This document shows, piece after piece, positions 9,024 to 17,472 of a stretch of 64,000 nucleotides of DNA (position 1 is its first letter; each line of letters begins with the position of its first letter). The notes under the pieces are model-generated. The model saw nothing but the letters and a program-made list of their open reading frames with translations, had not been told where the DNA came from and did no database searches. The stretch is from positions 1 through 64,000 of the forward strand of contig NZ_JADWYQ010000022.1 in assembly GCF_022414575.1 (NCBI RefSeq), given 5' to 3'. The DNA comes from Streptomyces sp. MUM 178J (lineage in GTDB: Bacteria; Actinomycetota; Actinomycetes; Streptomycetales; Streptomycetaceae). Both the position numbers and the translations under genes were made by a program.

Positions 9024-10247
9024 ATGCGTGTGCTGTTGATGGCCTATGGGTCACGCGGAGACGTCGAACCGCTCGTGGCGGTTGCGATGCAGCTGCGGGA
9101 CCTCGGAGTGGACGTGCGGATGTGCACGCCTCCGGACTTCGCGGAGCTGTTCGACTCCGTCGGCCTCCCGCTGGCGCCGATCGGCGAGCCGGTGCGCCCG
9201 TTCGTGACGGGAGTGCTCGCCGGGAAGACGAAGGTTCCCGCAGAGGGGCTGCCCGCACGCGCAGCCGCGATGACCGCCACGACGTACGAGGCGGTCGTGA
9301 CGGCTGCCGAGGGATGCGACGTGATCCTGGCGACCGGTCTGCTCCCGGCCGCGGCCGGCGCGAGGACGGCAGCCGAGCACCTGGGCATCCCTTACGTGTT
9401 CGTTGCCTACTTCCCCACCTACCTGCCCTCGCCACACCACCCGCCGTTCGAGCGGCCGGGCCGGCCGTTCCCGCCCGGCGTGACCGACAACCGAATACTG
9501 TGGGACCTGGACACCGAGACCATGAACGTGCTGTTCGGGACCGGTCTCAACACCCACCGGGCGTCCATCGGCCTGTCGCCGGCGGACCACTTCCGCGACC
9601 ACGTCCTCACCGACCGCCCCTGGCTGGCCACCGACCCGGTCCTCAGCCCGTGGCAGCAACCGGCGGACCTCGACGTGGTGCAGACCGGCGCGTGGTTCCG
9701 GACGGACGACCGCCCGCTGCCGGCCGGTGTGGAGGCGTTCCTCCACGCCGGCGAACCGCCGGTGTACGTGGGGTTCGGCAGCATTCCCATGCGCGACGCA
9801 GACGACGTGGCCCGGGCAGCCGTCGAGGCGGTCCGGGCGCAGGGCCGCCGTGTGCTCCTCTCCCACGGCTGGGCCGATCTGACCGTGGCCGAAGACCAGG
9901 ACGACTGCTTCGCCGTCGGCGAGGCAAACCACCACGCCCTGTTCCCGCATGTCGCCGCCGTCGTCCACCACGGCGGCGCAGGCACCACGACCACTGCCGC
10001 CCGGGCCGGTGCGCCCCAGGTGGTCGTACCCCAGCTGGCGGACCAGCCGTACTGGGCCGGCCGCGTGGCCGATCTCGGCATCGGCGCGGCACACGACGGC
10101 CCGAACCCGACCTTCGAGTCCCTGTCGGCCGCGCTGGGTGTCGCCCTGGCTCCCGAGACCCGAGCCCGGGCAGCCGCTGTGGCCGGCATGGTCCGCACCG
10201 ACGGCGCGACGGTGGCCGCGAAGCTGCTGCTCGACATGGTCGGCTGA
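9024..10247 (+). CDS. GT1-family glycosyltransferase (MGT/erythromycin type)
   Basis: Encodes 407 residues, a typical size for GT-B glycosyltransferases acting on small molecules. The N-terminal acceptor domain begins MRVLLMAYGSRGDVEPLVA, a family hallmark. The C-terminal donor domain has HHALFPHVAAVVHHGGAGTT, the His-Gly-Gly-Ala-Gly-Thr nucleotide-sugar binding motif, then PQLADQPYWAGRVADLG. It resembles enzymes that glucosylate macrolides, flavonoids or rhamnolipid-type acceptors. No biosynthetic cluster for a glycosylated product is adjacent, so detoxification of an antibiotic or tailoring elsewhere is possible. Confidence 0.88.
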   Translation: MRVLLMAYGSRGDVEPLVAVAMQLRDLGVDVRMCTPPDFAELFDSVGLPLAPIGEPVRPFVTGVLAGKTKVPAEGLPARAAAMTATTYEAVVTAAEGCDVILATGLLPAAAGARTAAEHLGIPYVFVAYFPTYLPSPHHPPFERPGRPFPPGVTDNRILWDLDTETMNVLFGTGLNTHRASIGLSPADHFRDHVLTDRPWLATDPVLSPWQQPADLDVVQTGAWFRTDDRPLPAGVEAFLHAGEPPVYVGFGSIPMRDADDVARAAVEAVRAQGRRVLLSHGWADLTVAEDQDDCFAVGEANHHALFPHVAAVVHHGGAGTTTTAARAGAPQVVVPQLADQPYWAGRVADLGIGAAHDGPNPTFESLSAALGVALAPETRARAAAVAGMVRTDGATVAAKLLLDMVG

Positions 10248-10507
10248 GAAGGGCCTCGGTCCGCCCCGCACCCGGTGTACGGAGTCTCCTCCAAGTCGAG
10301 CATTCCATTCGGACCGCTCGCCGCGCGGGCTTCGACGAACCCGGCAAGGGTCCCACCGGCCTCAGGATCGCCGGTGCGTCGAAACGGGGAAGAGACAGAG
10401 CGGGGAGGCGGTCGCGCTCCTCCGGAATCGGGCGCCTTGGCATCGCAGGACAGTAGGCTGAGCCCAGCAGCGCTGGAACTGTCGAGGCTCCTCGAAGGAG
10501 GCACACC

Positions 10508-11074
10508 ATGACCGCAGAGATGGTGGCGCCCGCCTGGATGCACACCCAGATCAGCGCGGAGCAGTACGACTCCTGGTCCGCGGAACAGTGTGCCGGCATT
10601 GAGATCGTGGACGGGATGGTCGTCGTGAGCCCCAGCGCCTCCAAGCGGCTGGGCCGGCTGGCCCGGATCCTGGCCAATGCCCTGGACGCCGCCTCAGGCC
10701 CAGAATGGAACGCCGACACGGACTTCGACGTCCGCCTGCAGGACGTTCCGCTCACCAACCGCCGTCCGGACGTCATCGTCTACCGGGCGGAGACCATCGA
10801 CCTCACGCCCACCCGCCCCGAACACGTACTCCTGGTTGCCGAGGTCGTATCGCCCGGCTCGGAGACCACCGACCGGATCGTGAAGGTGGACCAGTACGCC
10901 AAGGCCGGCATCCCCTTCTATTGGCGGGTCGAACAGGCCGCCACCGGTGTCCCAATCGTCTACACCTACGTTCTCGACCCCGCCACCAAGGCCTACCGGG
11001 ACGGTGAGATGTTCACCGGCGCAATCAAGGCCGCCGCCCCCTTCCCCGTCACCGTGGACCTGGGAGCCGCCTGA
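10508..11074 (+). CDS. Uma2-family (DUF820) restriction-fold protein
   Basis: Encodes 188 residues with a strong GAAGGAGG ribosome site. It has the PD-(D/E)xK-type core typical of Uma2 proteins: EIVDGMVVVSPSAS, then RRPDVIVYRAE with the Asp, then VLLVAEVVSPGSETTDRIVKVDQYAKAGIPFYW with the ExV and K residues. These proteins are abundant in Streptomyces and cyanobacteria. They are annotated as putative endonucleases, but a cellular role is not established. The gene stands alone, convergent with the linaridin operon. Confidence 0.85.
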   Translation: MTAEMVAPAWMHTQISAEQYDSWSAEQCAGIEIVDGMVVVSPSASKRLGRLARILANALDAASGPEWNADTDFDVRLQDVPLTNRRPDVIVYRAETIDLTPTRPEHVLLVAEVVSPGSETTDRIVKVDQYAKAGIPFYWRVEQAATGVPIVYTYVLDPATKAYRDGEMFTGAIKAAAPFPVTVDLGAA

Positions 11075-11218
11075 CGGCCAACATCCGCGTGGGCGCCTTC
11101 AGGTAAGGGGACGTCTCATGGGCCAGTCGATTCGCCAGGCCCGCATCCCGCCCTGCGCAGCGGACGCGCGCGGCAGCCCGTCCCCGCGGACCCGGGTGCC
11201 GCTCGGGGCAGGGCGGTG

Positions 11219-12769
11219 CTACACCCGGCCCAGGCGGGTGAACAGGGCCCGGCGGGCCCACCCCGTCCGGCGCAGTCCCGCCCAGACGCACCAGGCGGCC
11301 ATGCCCAGCGCGACCAGTGCCGCGCCGAGCGCAGACGGCATCTGCGTCATCACAAGGATGCCGATCAGCACGACGACGAGTCCGTCGAACTGCCACACGA
11401 AGACCCGGAGCCCGGAGAGGTCGCCCAGGGGCGTGATGACGGGGAGCAGCAGTTCGATCGGCAGATTCATCTTCATCTCGCGCAGGAACCTGGCACCGAG
11501 CACGAGCACCACCGACCCCGCGACGAGCAGCAGCGCATCGGCCGGCCTGCCGCCCTGAAGCGGCCACTGGGTCAGGGCCGCGACACCGCCCGCAAGGCCC
11601 ACCGTGACCGTCACTGCGACGACCGGCCAGGCCAGGGTGCGGGCGAGCATCCCGCCCCACCACTCGCCGAACAACGGGGCCAGCGTCAGCTCGTCGCGCA
11701 GACCGCGCCAGGTCTCGCCGACCCACCCGGACCCCCAGTACACGGCGACCGAGCCGGCCGCCCAGAACAGCGTCGCCGGTCCGGCGTCCGGCTCCGCGAC
11801 GCCGAGCGCCAGCAAGGCGCCGCCGGTGGACAGGAACGCCCCGGCCGCGATTGCGCGACCCCGCGTGCGGAGCGCGCGGACCGCCCCCTGTGCGAGGTGG
11901 CCGCGCAGGCGCCCGTCCGGACGCACCAGTTTCGACGTGAGCCCGCGCGGCTCCGGGCGGTACAGGTCGAGCGCGTGGTGGAGCGTGCCGGTCCAGGCGA
12001 AGGTCTGGGCCTCGGCGGCACGCGCCGATTCGCGTGCGAGCCGGGCGAGATCGACCGTGCGGACGGACCGGAAGGCGGACCGGCCGAGCACCGTCGCCGA
12101 GACCGCCAGCACACCGGCGACGAGCCACAGGCCGCCCCCGCCCAGGAGGGCGGACCGGCCGAGCAGCGCGGCGACGACGGCCGCGGCAGCCACGGCGGAG
12201 GCGAGCAGGAGGTTCTCGCGCACCGTCCGGATCTGGCCCCACAGCCACGCCACGGAGGCGACGGCGCCGATGCCCGCCGCGACGGCCACGCCCTGCGGCA
12301 CGAGCGCGGTTCCCGGATGGTCGAACAGGTCGGTCACGAGAAACGTCGCGGTGCACACCGTCAGCAGTGTGCCGAGTCCCGCGTACACCAGCCGGCGGCG
12401 GGCGATCGCGCCGAGGTAGTGCGTAGGGGACAGGTCCGTGGACATAAACACGTGCAACAGGAACGGCTTGAGCACCAGCGGTCCCCAGAACCGGCCGGTG
12501 AGCTGGGCGCCCCAGACCACCGCCGCCGCGACCAGGCACGCCACGGGCGTCGCCGCCTTGGAGGACTCCAGTGAAACAAGCGCCTGGGAGGTTCTCACCA
12601 GGTAGACGACCGGTGCCACGTAGACGAAGGCGAGGATGACGGTGAGGTAGATGGTGTACGCCCAGTCGTGCACCGTGGCGCGGTCGCCGCGGCGGGCGTA
12701 CCGGTGCCGTACGGCGTGGACGCGAGCCCTGGGGCCGGCCTCCACAGCCGTGATGCTGTCCGTCGTCAT
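11219..12769 (-). CDS. Linaridin operon membrane protein (ABC permease-like)
   Basis: Encodes 516 residues with roughly twelve hydrophobic segments spread over the length (for example YTIYLTVILAFVYVAPVVYL near residue 40 and VALGMAAWCVWAGL near the end). It is the last gene of the operon and overlaps the ATPase gene by four bases (ATGA). That coupling and the hydrophobicity make it the probable membrane half of an ABC exporter for the linaridin, or an immunity partner. I do not recognise a specific permease family, and the paired ATPase is the main evidence. Confidence 0.7.
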   Translation of the reverse strand: MTTDSITAVEAGPRARVHAVRHRYARRGDRATVHDWAYTIYLTVILAFVYVAPVVYLVRTSQALVSLESSKAATPVACLVAAAVVWGAQLTGRFWGPLVLKPFLLHVFMSTDLSPTHYLGAIARRRLVYAGLGTLLTVCTATFLVTDLFDHPGTALVPQGVAVAAGIGAVASVAWLWGQIRTVRENLLLASAVAAAAVVAALLGRSALLGGGGLWLVAGVLAVSATVLGRSAFRSVRTVDLARLARESARAAEAQTFAWTGTLHHALDLYRPEPRGLTSKLVRPDGRLRGHLAQGAVRALRTRGRAIAAGAFLSTGGALLALGVAEPDAGPATLFWAAGSVAVYWGSGWVGETWRGLRDELTLAPLFGEWWGGMLARTLAWPVVAVTVTVGLAGGVAALTQWPLQGGRPADALLLVAGSVVLVLGARFLREMKMNLPIELLLPVITPLGDLSGLRVFVWQFDGLVVVLIGILVMTQMPSALGAALVALGMAAWCVWAGLRRTGWARRALFTRLGRV

Positions 12770-13398
12770 CCCAACTCCATGACGCCGTCGCAGGCGTCCA
12801 CCATGGCAGCCTCATGGGTGGCGACCAGGAACGAGGTTCCCTGCTCCGCGCGTTCGGCGAGCAGCGTGGCGACGAGGTCGACGCGGTCGCTGTCGAGATG
12901 CCGCTCGGGTTCGTCGAGCAGAACGACCTCGGCGGGACGGACCAGGGTCAGCGCTAGGCTGAAGAGCTGCAGCTGGCCGGAGGAGAGCTGCGAGGGAAAC
13001 CGCTCGGCCAGTGCGGAAAGGCCCAGTTGCCCGGTGACCTCTTCTGCGCGCTCCGCGGTCGTCGTGGTGTCGCCGTGCCAGGAAGCGGCGACCAGGGTCA
13101 CCTGCTCGCGCAGGGTCATGTCGCGTGCGACGGGCACCGGTTCGACGAGCGAGGCCATGAGCCGCCGGTGCCGGGGCCTGGCCAGATCGACGGTCTCGCC
13201 GTGGACTCGGACGGCGCCGCCTGTCAGCCTCCGGCTCCCCAGAAAGGCCCGTAGGAGGGTCGTCTTCCCGGAGCCGTTGCTGCCGGTGAGACACCAGAAC
13301 TTGCCCGGCATCACCGCGAACGTCGTCGGCGCCAGCAGCGTGGTCCCGTCCAGGACGACCGTGGCGTCCTCCGCCGCGATTGCGGGCACTTTGCTCAC
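12766..13398 (-). CDS. cypT: ABC transporter ATP-binding protein (CypT-like)
   Basis: Encodes 210 residues from a GTG at 13398 that overlaps the methyltransferase stop (GTGA). Walker A is GSNGSGKTT at about residue 40, the signature is LSSGQLQL, Walker B is VVLLDEPERHLDS and the switch His lies in VATHEA. It is short and single-domain, so it needs a membrane partner, supplied by the next gene. In the cypemycin cluster an ABC transporter gene in this position is named cypT; the symbol here rests on that analogy. Confidence 0.8.
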   Translation of the reverse strand: MSKVPAIAAEDATVVLDGTTLLAPTTFAVMPGKFWCLTGSNGSGKTTLLRAFLGSRRLTGGAVRVHGETVDLARPRHRRLMASLVEPVPVARDMTLREQVTLVAASWHGDTTTTAERAEEVTGQLGLSALAERFPSQLSSGQLQLFSLALTLVRPAEVVLLDEPERHLDSDRVDLVATLLAERAEQGTSFLVATHEAAMVDACDGVMELG

Positions 13399-14132
13399 TG
13401 CCGCTCCAGAACTACCAGCATCTCCCTCGAGCCCGCACTGTAAGGCTCCCCTGCGTACGATCCGTTGACGTCCGCCACTTCCAGACCTGCGATCCGTGCC
13501 ATCAGCCGGATCTCTGCGAGCGTAGCCCAGGTGGCTTGCTCGTGGAACGCGGTGAGTGTCGACGCACTCTGAACCAGGAAGATGCTCAGGACCTGCTGGG
13601 CGGCTCGGTCCGCGGTCTGCGTCACCGTCACCATGTGCTCGCGGCCCAGCGGATAGGTGACCGAATGCGCGTCGCCACCCGCCCGCTGGAACTCGGCAGG
13701 GTCGGTGCAATCGAGGAAGGCCGCACCTCCCGGTTTCAGATGCCGTGCGATGACGCGCAGGAGGTCGATCTTCTCCTCCTGTTCCTGAGCGAGGAAGAAG
13801 GTGTTCCGCGACAGGGCGATGACGTCGAACACGGAGTCGAACCGGAGATCTCGGAAATCGCCCTTCACCGCTTCGACGTCGCGGTCCAGGCATCTGCTCT
13901 TGAGTACGTCCAGCGACGGCCGTGAGGCGTCGACCGCCGTGACCCGCGCACCGGCCTCGGCGAGCGCGAACGAGGACACGCCCGTGCCGCACCCCAGATC
14001 CAGAACGGTGCGCCCGGCCAGGGGCCGGTGCGACGACACCCAGGCGGCGAGCCCGGCCCCCGGGGAGAGCATCGAGGACACCAGGTCGTAGGCCTCGATC
14101 GCCGCCTCGTCGTACACGCTCGGGTCACTCAT
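13395..14132 (-). CDS. cypM: SAM-dependent N-methyltransferase (CypM-like)
   Basis: Encodes 245 residues. Motif I, VLDLGCGTGVSSFALAEAG, marks a class I SAM methyltransferase, followed by VTAVDAS and LKPGGAAFLDCTD. In cypemycin biosynthesis CypM dimethylates the N-terminal alanine of the mature peptide. The precursor here also has a core predicted to begin with Ala, so the same reaction is expected. The start overlaps the decarboxylase gene stop by eight bases and its end overlaps the ATPase start by four, indicating tight translational coupling. Confidence 0.85.
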   Translation of the reverse strand: MSDPSVYDEAAIEAYDLVSSMLSPGAGLAAWVSSHRPLAGRTVLDLGCGTGVSSFALAEAGARVTAVDASRPSLDVLKSRCLDRDVEAVKGDFRDLRFDSVFDVIALSRNTFFLAQEQEEKIDLLRVIARHLKPGGAAFLDCTDPAEFQRAGGDAHSVTYPLGREHMVTVTQTADRAAQQVLSIFLVQSASTLTAFHEQATWATLAEIRLMARIAGLEVADVNGSYAGEPYSAGSREMLVVLERQ

Positions 14133-14697
14133 CGGGACGGCCTTCCTTCAGCATTCCGTTGGCCACGGCGAGGGCGCCGGGCAGGTTGAACCCCACCTCG
14201 GCCGTCGACCGGTTGCTCGCACGCACGCCGTTGACCCGCGGGGCGAACTCGACGTTCGGGCGGAGTTTGAGGGTCTGCACATGGCTCTCGACGATCTCGT
14301 TGGACCCCGGGAACGTGTCCGCGATCACTATGGGCGCGTCGGTCACCTGCAGCATGAGGAGGGCGGGGGAGTCCGCGCGCCCGTGCGCCAAGCGCATGAC
14401 GGTGTCCAGGGTTGCTGGGAAGACGAGGAAACACTCGGAGCTGCCGCTCCTCCCGGAGTGGACCTCGGGCGGCGTCTCCTGGTCGTCCCACGAATCGACC
14501 CACACCTTGCCGTTGGCCAGGTGACGAAGGGACCGGACCGCCAGGAACCGCGACGCGGCAGGCGTCACCGACACGTTCACGACCAGGTCCGGATGGAGCT
14601 CCCGCAGCCAGTGGATCCACCACGGCACGAGCGCCGCACTGATGGAGCCCGTGATGTGGACGTGCAGCTCCGCCCCCTCGAACTTCTCCACGTTCAC
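14125..14697 (-). CDS. cypD: Flavoprotein cysteine decarboxylase (CypD-like)
   Basis: Encodes 190 residues from a GTG at 14697 overlapping the upstream stop. It has the start of the HFCD flavoprotein fold: HVHITGSISAALVPWW binds FMN in relatives, and VNVSVTPAASRFL follows. This family (EpiD, MrsD, phosphopantothenoylcysteine decarboxylase) oxidatively decarboxylates a C-terminal Cys. In cypemycin, CypD converts the last Cys so that it forms aminovinyl-cysteine with a dehydroalanine derived from Cys19. The precursor at 17113-17319 ends in Cys with another Cys three residues before, exactly as required. Confidence 0.88.
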   Translation of the reverse strand: MNVEKFEGAELHVHITGSISAALVPWWIHWLRELHPDLVVNVSVTPAASRFLAVRSLRHLANGKVWVDSWDDQETPPEVHSGRSGSSECFLVFPATLDTVMRLAHGRADSPALLMLQVTDAPIVIADTFPGSNEIVESHVQTLKLRPNVEFAPRVNGVRASNRSTAEVGFNLPGALAVANGMLKEGRPDE

Positions 14698-15254
14698 CCG
14701 ACGGCTCCCGCCACGCGGGGGGCGGCGCCGAGGGGGATCCACTCGGAGGTGAGGATCGGCTTCATCCGATGCTCCGCCGGCGCGCTGGGAAACACGTTCA
14801 TCAGCAGGAACTGCAGAGCCTGCGCGTCGTCGGCCGCCGCGGCCCGGCTCGCGGCGAGCACCAGGTCGTACGGCAGGCTCTGAGTGACCCAGGCGAAGTC
14901 TGCCTGGTTCGCGCTCATGACGGAAAGCTGCTGCATGGCGTCGAACAGCGCCTTGGGACCGCGGCTCCGCGGGTTGTACAGCACCTGCGTCCACCCGTGC
15001 GGCACGACGGGGGTCACGTCCCGCCACGGCGTCGGACCGCCGCCGGTGGTTTCACGCACCAGCAGGTGCACGTTCTGCACGCCCGGATTCGGCGCGAAGA
15101 ACCTCCATCCGGGAATGGGCCAGCCGCCTGTGAACTTGCGCAGATCCTGGTTGTAGGAGTCGGGGGTGTTCTGCAGAACGGTCGCGACCAGGTGCGCCGC
15201 GAGCGCCCCTACGACGGCGGAGGCCGCCGCACCCTTGATCCGGTCAGCAAGCAT
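14694..15254 (-). CDS. cypL: CypL-like linaridin protein (DUF5819/SdpA type)
   Basis: Encodes 186 residues from the ATG at 15254, which lies inside the end of the upstream gene. One hydrophobic segment near the N-terminus (SAVVGALAAHLVATVL) is followed by WRFFAPNPGVQNVHLLV, a motif shared with DUF5819/SdpA-like proteins. Its position between the CypH-like and CypD-like genes matches cypL. Published work on linaridins, as I recall it, ties CypH and CypL homologues to essential core modification, including residue epimerisation. No catalytic residues can be named from the sequence. Confidence 0.78.
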   Translation of the reverse strand: MLADRIKGAAASAVVGALAAHLVATVLQNTPDSYNQDLRKFTGGWPIPGWRFFAPNPGVQNVHLLVRETTGGGPTPWRDVTPVVPHGWTQVLYNPRSRGPKALFDAMQQLSVMSANQADFAWVTQSLPYDLVLAASRAAAADDAQALQFLLMNVFPSAPAEHRMKPILTSEWIPLGAAPRVAGAVG

Positions 15255-17040
15255 CCATGAACCTTCTGATAGCGCCTTCGACCTTCTCGGCATGATCCCG
15301 GTATCCGATGATCGACCGGTGCGCGGAGCCGTGCACCACCTCGATCTCCGCCCCGAGCTTCCCGGCCAGCACCGCCTGTTGGTCGGCGAACTCGTCCGAG
15401 GCGATGACCAGGACAGATTCGACCGCACCGAGGCGGGAGACGGCGTCGTCGGTCCGCATTCCCCGGTACTCGCGAATCGAATTGACGATGTTCCTCGGCG
15501 AGAACACAAACTGCACGTGGCTGTACTGGGTGTCGGGCGTGTACCCTGCCTGCCGCTCCACCGCGTTGGGCGCCCACTCGTAGATTCCGGTCACGGCGGC
15601 GAGGAGAGTGTAGACCTGTGCCTGGATGAACTTGCCGAGCCGCCTGCGGTCGGTACGGTCCTCCTCCAGGAGCACCGGATCGGTGCCGTCGACGACGACC
15701 AGCTTGTCGACGCGGCCGGCGAAGCGCTTGTCCCCCACATAGGTGGCCGCACTCAGCGAACCGATCGAGTGGGTGACCACTACGATCTCCCCCTCGGCCC
15801 CGACCTCGTCGAGCACCGCGGCAAGGAGGTCCCCGCTCGCCGCACGCGACCTGGTGAGGCCGTATCCGGGCCGGTGGTAGCGGATGACCGTGTGCTGCCG
15901 TGCCAGGCTCTGCGCAACCCACTCCCACGATTCAAGGGACTGCCCCAGGCCGCACTCAAGGACGATCACCGCGCGGGAGGCGCCCCCGTCCGCGGGGCGG
16001 TCCACCCTGTACTCGACGACCCCGTCCGCATGGTGGAGCCGCGCGGCGCCCTTGGGGCCGAGCCGCCGCTGCTCGGCGATCCTGCGCTTCTCGCGCGCGA
16101 TCAGTGCGCTCGCGAGCGTAACGCCGCCGGCGATGCCGACCACGGTCTTCTCGAAGGTCCGGCGTGCGCCGCGCGTGTCCAGCACGTAGCTGACCGCTCC
16201 GTGGGACCCGAAGAATCCCCACACGAATCGCGGCAGTTCCATGGCCGCCGCCACGCCGACATGGAATGCCTTGACCGCCGAGAGCGCGTGGGAGGCCTGC
16301 CTGCGCGGCAACAGGTAGATGAGCGGGAAGGACGCCTCCCACACCACCGTGCCGACGGTCAGGGCCCGGCAGAGTCTCGGATGCTTGCGCAGGAGGGCCG
16401 CGGCAGGTCCCCGGCCGTAGGCCTCCGTCTGCAGGACTTCGAGGAGGGCGTCGCCCTGTACCCAACTGCTGCCGAAGGCCTTGGCGACGCCCGAGACCGC
16501 ATAGCTGAGCCCGGCCTGGAAGTTGACGGCTCGCAGGAAGAGATCGTCGGAGACCTGCCGGTCGGGTATCAGGCCCGTGAGGGCACGGTACTGCGTGATG
16601 ACCGCCGTCATCTGGTCCGCACCGTCCCGTCCGTACGGGGTGCGGAGCTCGTTCAGCCGGTTGCACGTCCCGATGACCGCTGCCGCGGTGATCTGTGCCT
16701 TCCGATTGCCGCGCGCGAGCACAAGACCCGCCGAGGCGGCAAGGGTCACTCCCGCAAGCACTCTGGGGGTGCGCGGATGGTCGAGGACACGGCCTATTCG
16801 GTGCCTCAGGCTGCCTGGCGGGTAATGCTGGGCCGACGTGCCCCGAAGATAGCCATCGTCTTCGAATTCCTCCCGGAGAAACAGGGTCTCCGCAGCAGCC
16901 AGAATCTGTCCGACCGCTATCGGAAGAAGTACGCGATCAGCCGCTTTCTGGGCGGCAGTTGCGTTCGAGGCGTTTCGCCTCCACCGCTTCCATTTCACCG
17001 GATTCTTCGTCTCCCCCATCACAAACCTGGCTACCGTCAT
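15244..17040 (-). CDS. cypH: CypH-like fusion: HTTM/SdpB-like membrane domain plus alpha/beta hydrolase
   Basis: Encodes 598 residues from the ATG at 17040; an ATG at 17019 is an alternative. The first half (to about 310) has several membrane segments and resembles HTTM/SdpB domains (RAVNFQAGLSYAVSGVAK, then LPRFVWGFFGSHGAVSYV). The second half is an alpha/beta hydrolase: YHRPGYGLTRS, then VVTHSIGSLSA with the nucleophile Ser, and HGSAHRSIIGY near the C-terminus with the catalytic His. This architecture and its place next to the precursor match CypH, required for linaridin maturation. The chemistry is not evident from sequence alone. Confidence 0.82.
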   Translation of the reverse strand: MTVARFVMGETKNPVKWKRWRRNASNATAAQKAADRVLLPIAVGQILAAAETLFLREEFEDDGYLRGTSAQHYPPGSLRHRIGRVLDHPRTPRVLAGVTLAASAGLVLARGNRKAQITAAAVIGTCNRLNELRTPYGRDGADQMTAVITQYRALTGLIPDRQVSDDLFLRAVNFQAGLSYAVSGVAKAFGSSWVQGDALLEVLQTEAYGRGPAAALLRKHPRLCRALTVGTVVWEASFPLIYLLPRRQASHALSAVKAFHVGVAAAMELPRFVWGFFGSHGAVSYVLDTRGARRTFEKTVVGIAGGVTLASALIAREKRRIAEQRRLGPKGAARLHHADGVVEYRVDRPADGGASRAVIVLECGLGQSLESWEWVAQSLARQHTVIRYHRPGYGLTRSRAASGDLLAAVLDEVGAEGEIVVVTHSIGSLSAATYVGDKRFAGRVDKLVVVDGTDPVLLEEDRTDRRRLGKFIQAQVYTLLAAVTGIYEWAPNAVERQAGYTPDTQYSHVQFVFSPRNIVNSIREYRGMRTDDAVSRLGAVESVLVIASDEFADQQAVLAGKLGAEIEVVHGSAHRSIIGYRDHAEKVEGAIRRFMDAC

Positions 17041-17058
17041 GAGCGCTTGGGAACCACA

Positions 17059-17095
17059 CGCCGGGGAAGCATCAATTACGCAGGCTTCCCCGGCG
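17059..17095 (-). terminator. Hairpin between precursor and processing genes
   Basis: A perfect 12-bp stem (17059-17070 pairing 17084-17095, CGCCGGGGAAGC against GCTTCCCCGGCG) with a 13-nt loop lies 17 bases after the precursor stop and 18 bases before the next start. It lacks a T-run. Hairpins here usually attenuate read-through or protect the precursor transcript, giving more precursor than enzyme. Confidence 0.7.
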
Positions 17096-17112
17096 CCTGG
17101 ATCAATCCTTCG

Positions 17113-17319
17113 TCAGCAGACCAGGCATATCGTGCTGCCCTGGATGACGAACTGAGCAGCGGTCGGCGTGGCCGGCGTGGCCATGGCGGGCGTCTCACAG
17201 TCCGAGTGGAAGCCCGGCGCCGCTCCACTGAGGACAGTGTTCGCGAAATCCTGCGCCGCCAGCGCCTCAGGGCGGTTGGCAGCGGCATCCGGTCGCGGCA
17301 TAGTCGATTCAGATCGCAC
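17113..17319 (-). CDS. cypA: Cypemycin-type linaridin precursor peptide
   Basis: Encodes 68 residues from a GTG at 17319 with AAGGG eight bases upstream; later ATG at 17301 is possible. The leader is 46 residues and contains [20 protein letters not shown] and ends CETPAM. The 22-residue core begins ATPATPT and ends GSTICLVC. From memory this equals cypemycin except Ala for Val at core position 8. Predicted changes by analogy are Thr to dehydrobutyrine, dimethylation of the N-terminal Ala, and an aminovinyl-cysteine from Cys19 and Cys22. The expected leader cut is after Met46. It is the first gene of the operon. Confidence 0.93.
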   Translation of the reverse strand: MRSESTMPRPDAAANRPEALAAQDFANTVLSGAAPGFHSDCETPAMATPATPTAAQFVIQGSTICLVC

Positions 17320-17440
17320 TTCAGTAACCCTTCGTCGGTGGTCATACGAGCGAATGGTCTCGGCGTGCCGAACGTTGCACCCCCGTCGCCCGCTCTGAGT
17401 GAACGTGCTGCACAACATCTGCAACTCGATCTTGTGACCG

Positions 17441-17470
17441 ACTATAAGCAGCCCCTCAAGAACGCGTCAA
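17441..17470 (-). promoter_or_regulatory. Promoter of the linaridin operon
   Basis: On the minus strand TTGACG (17470-17465) and TATAGT (17446-17441) are separated by 18 bases, a good match to a vegetative (HrdB-type) promoter. Transcription would begin near 17434, leaving a leader of about 115 nt before the precursor GTG. It starts directly after the stop of the upstream gene. Confidence 0.6.
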
Positions 17471-17472
17471 GC

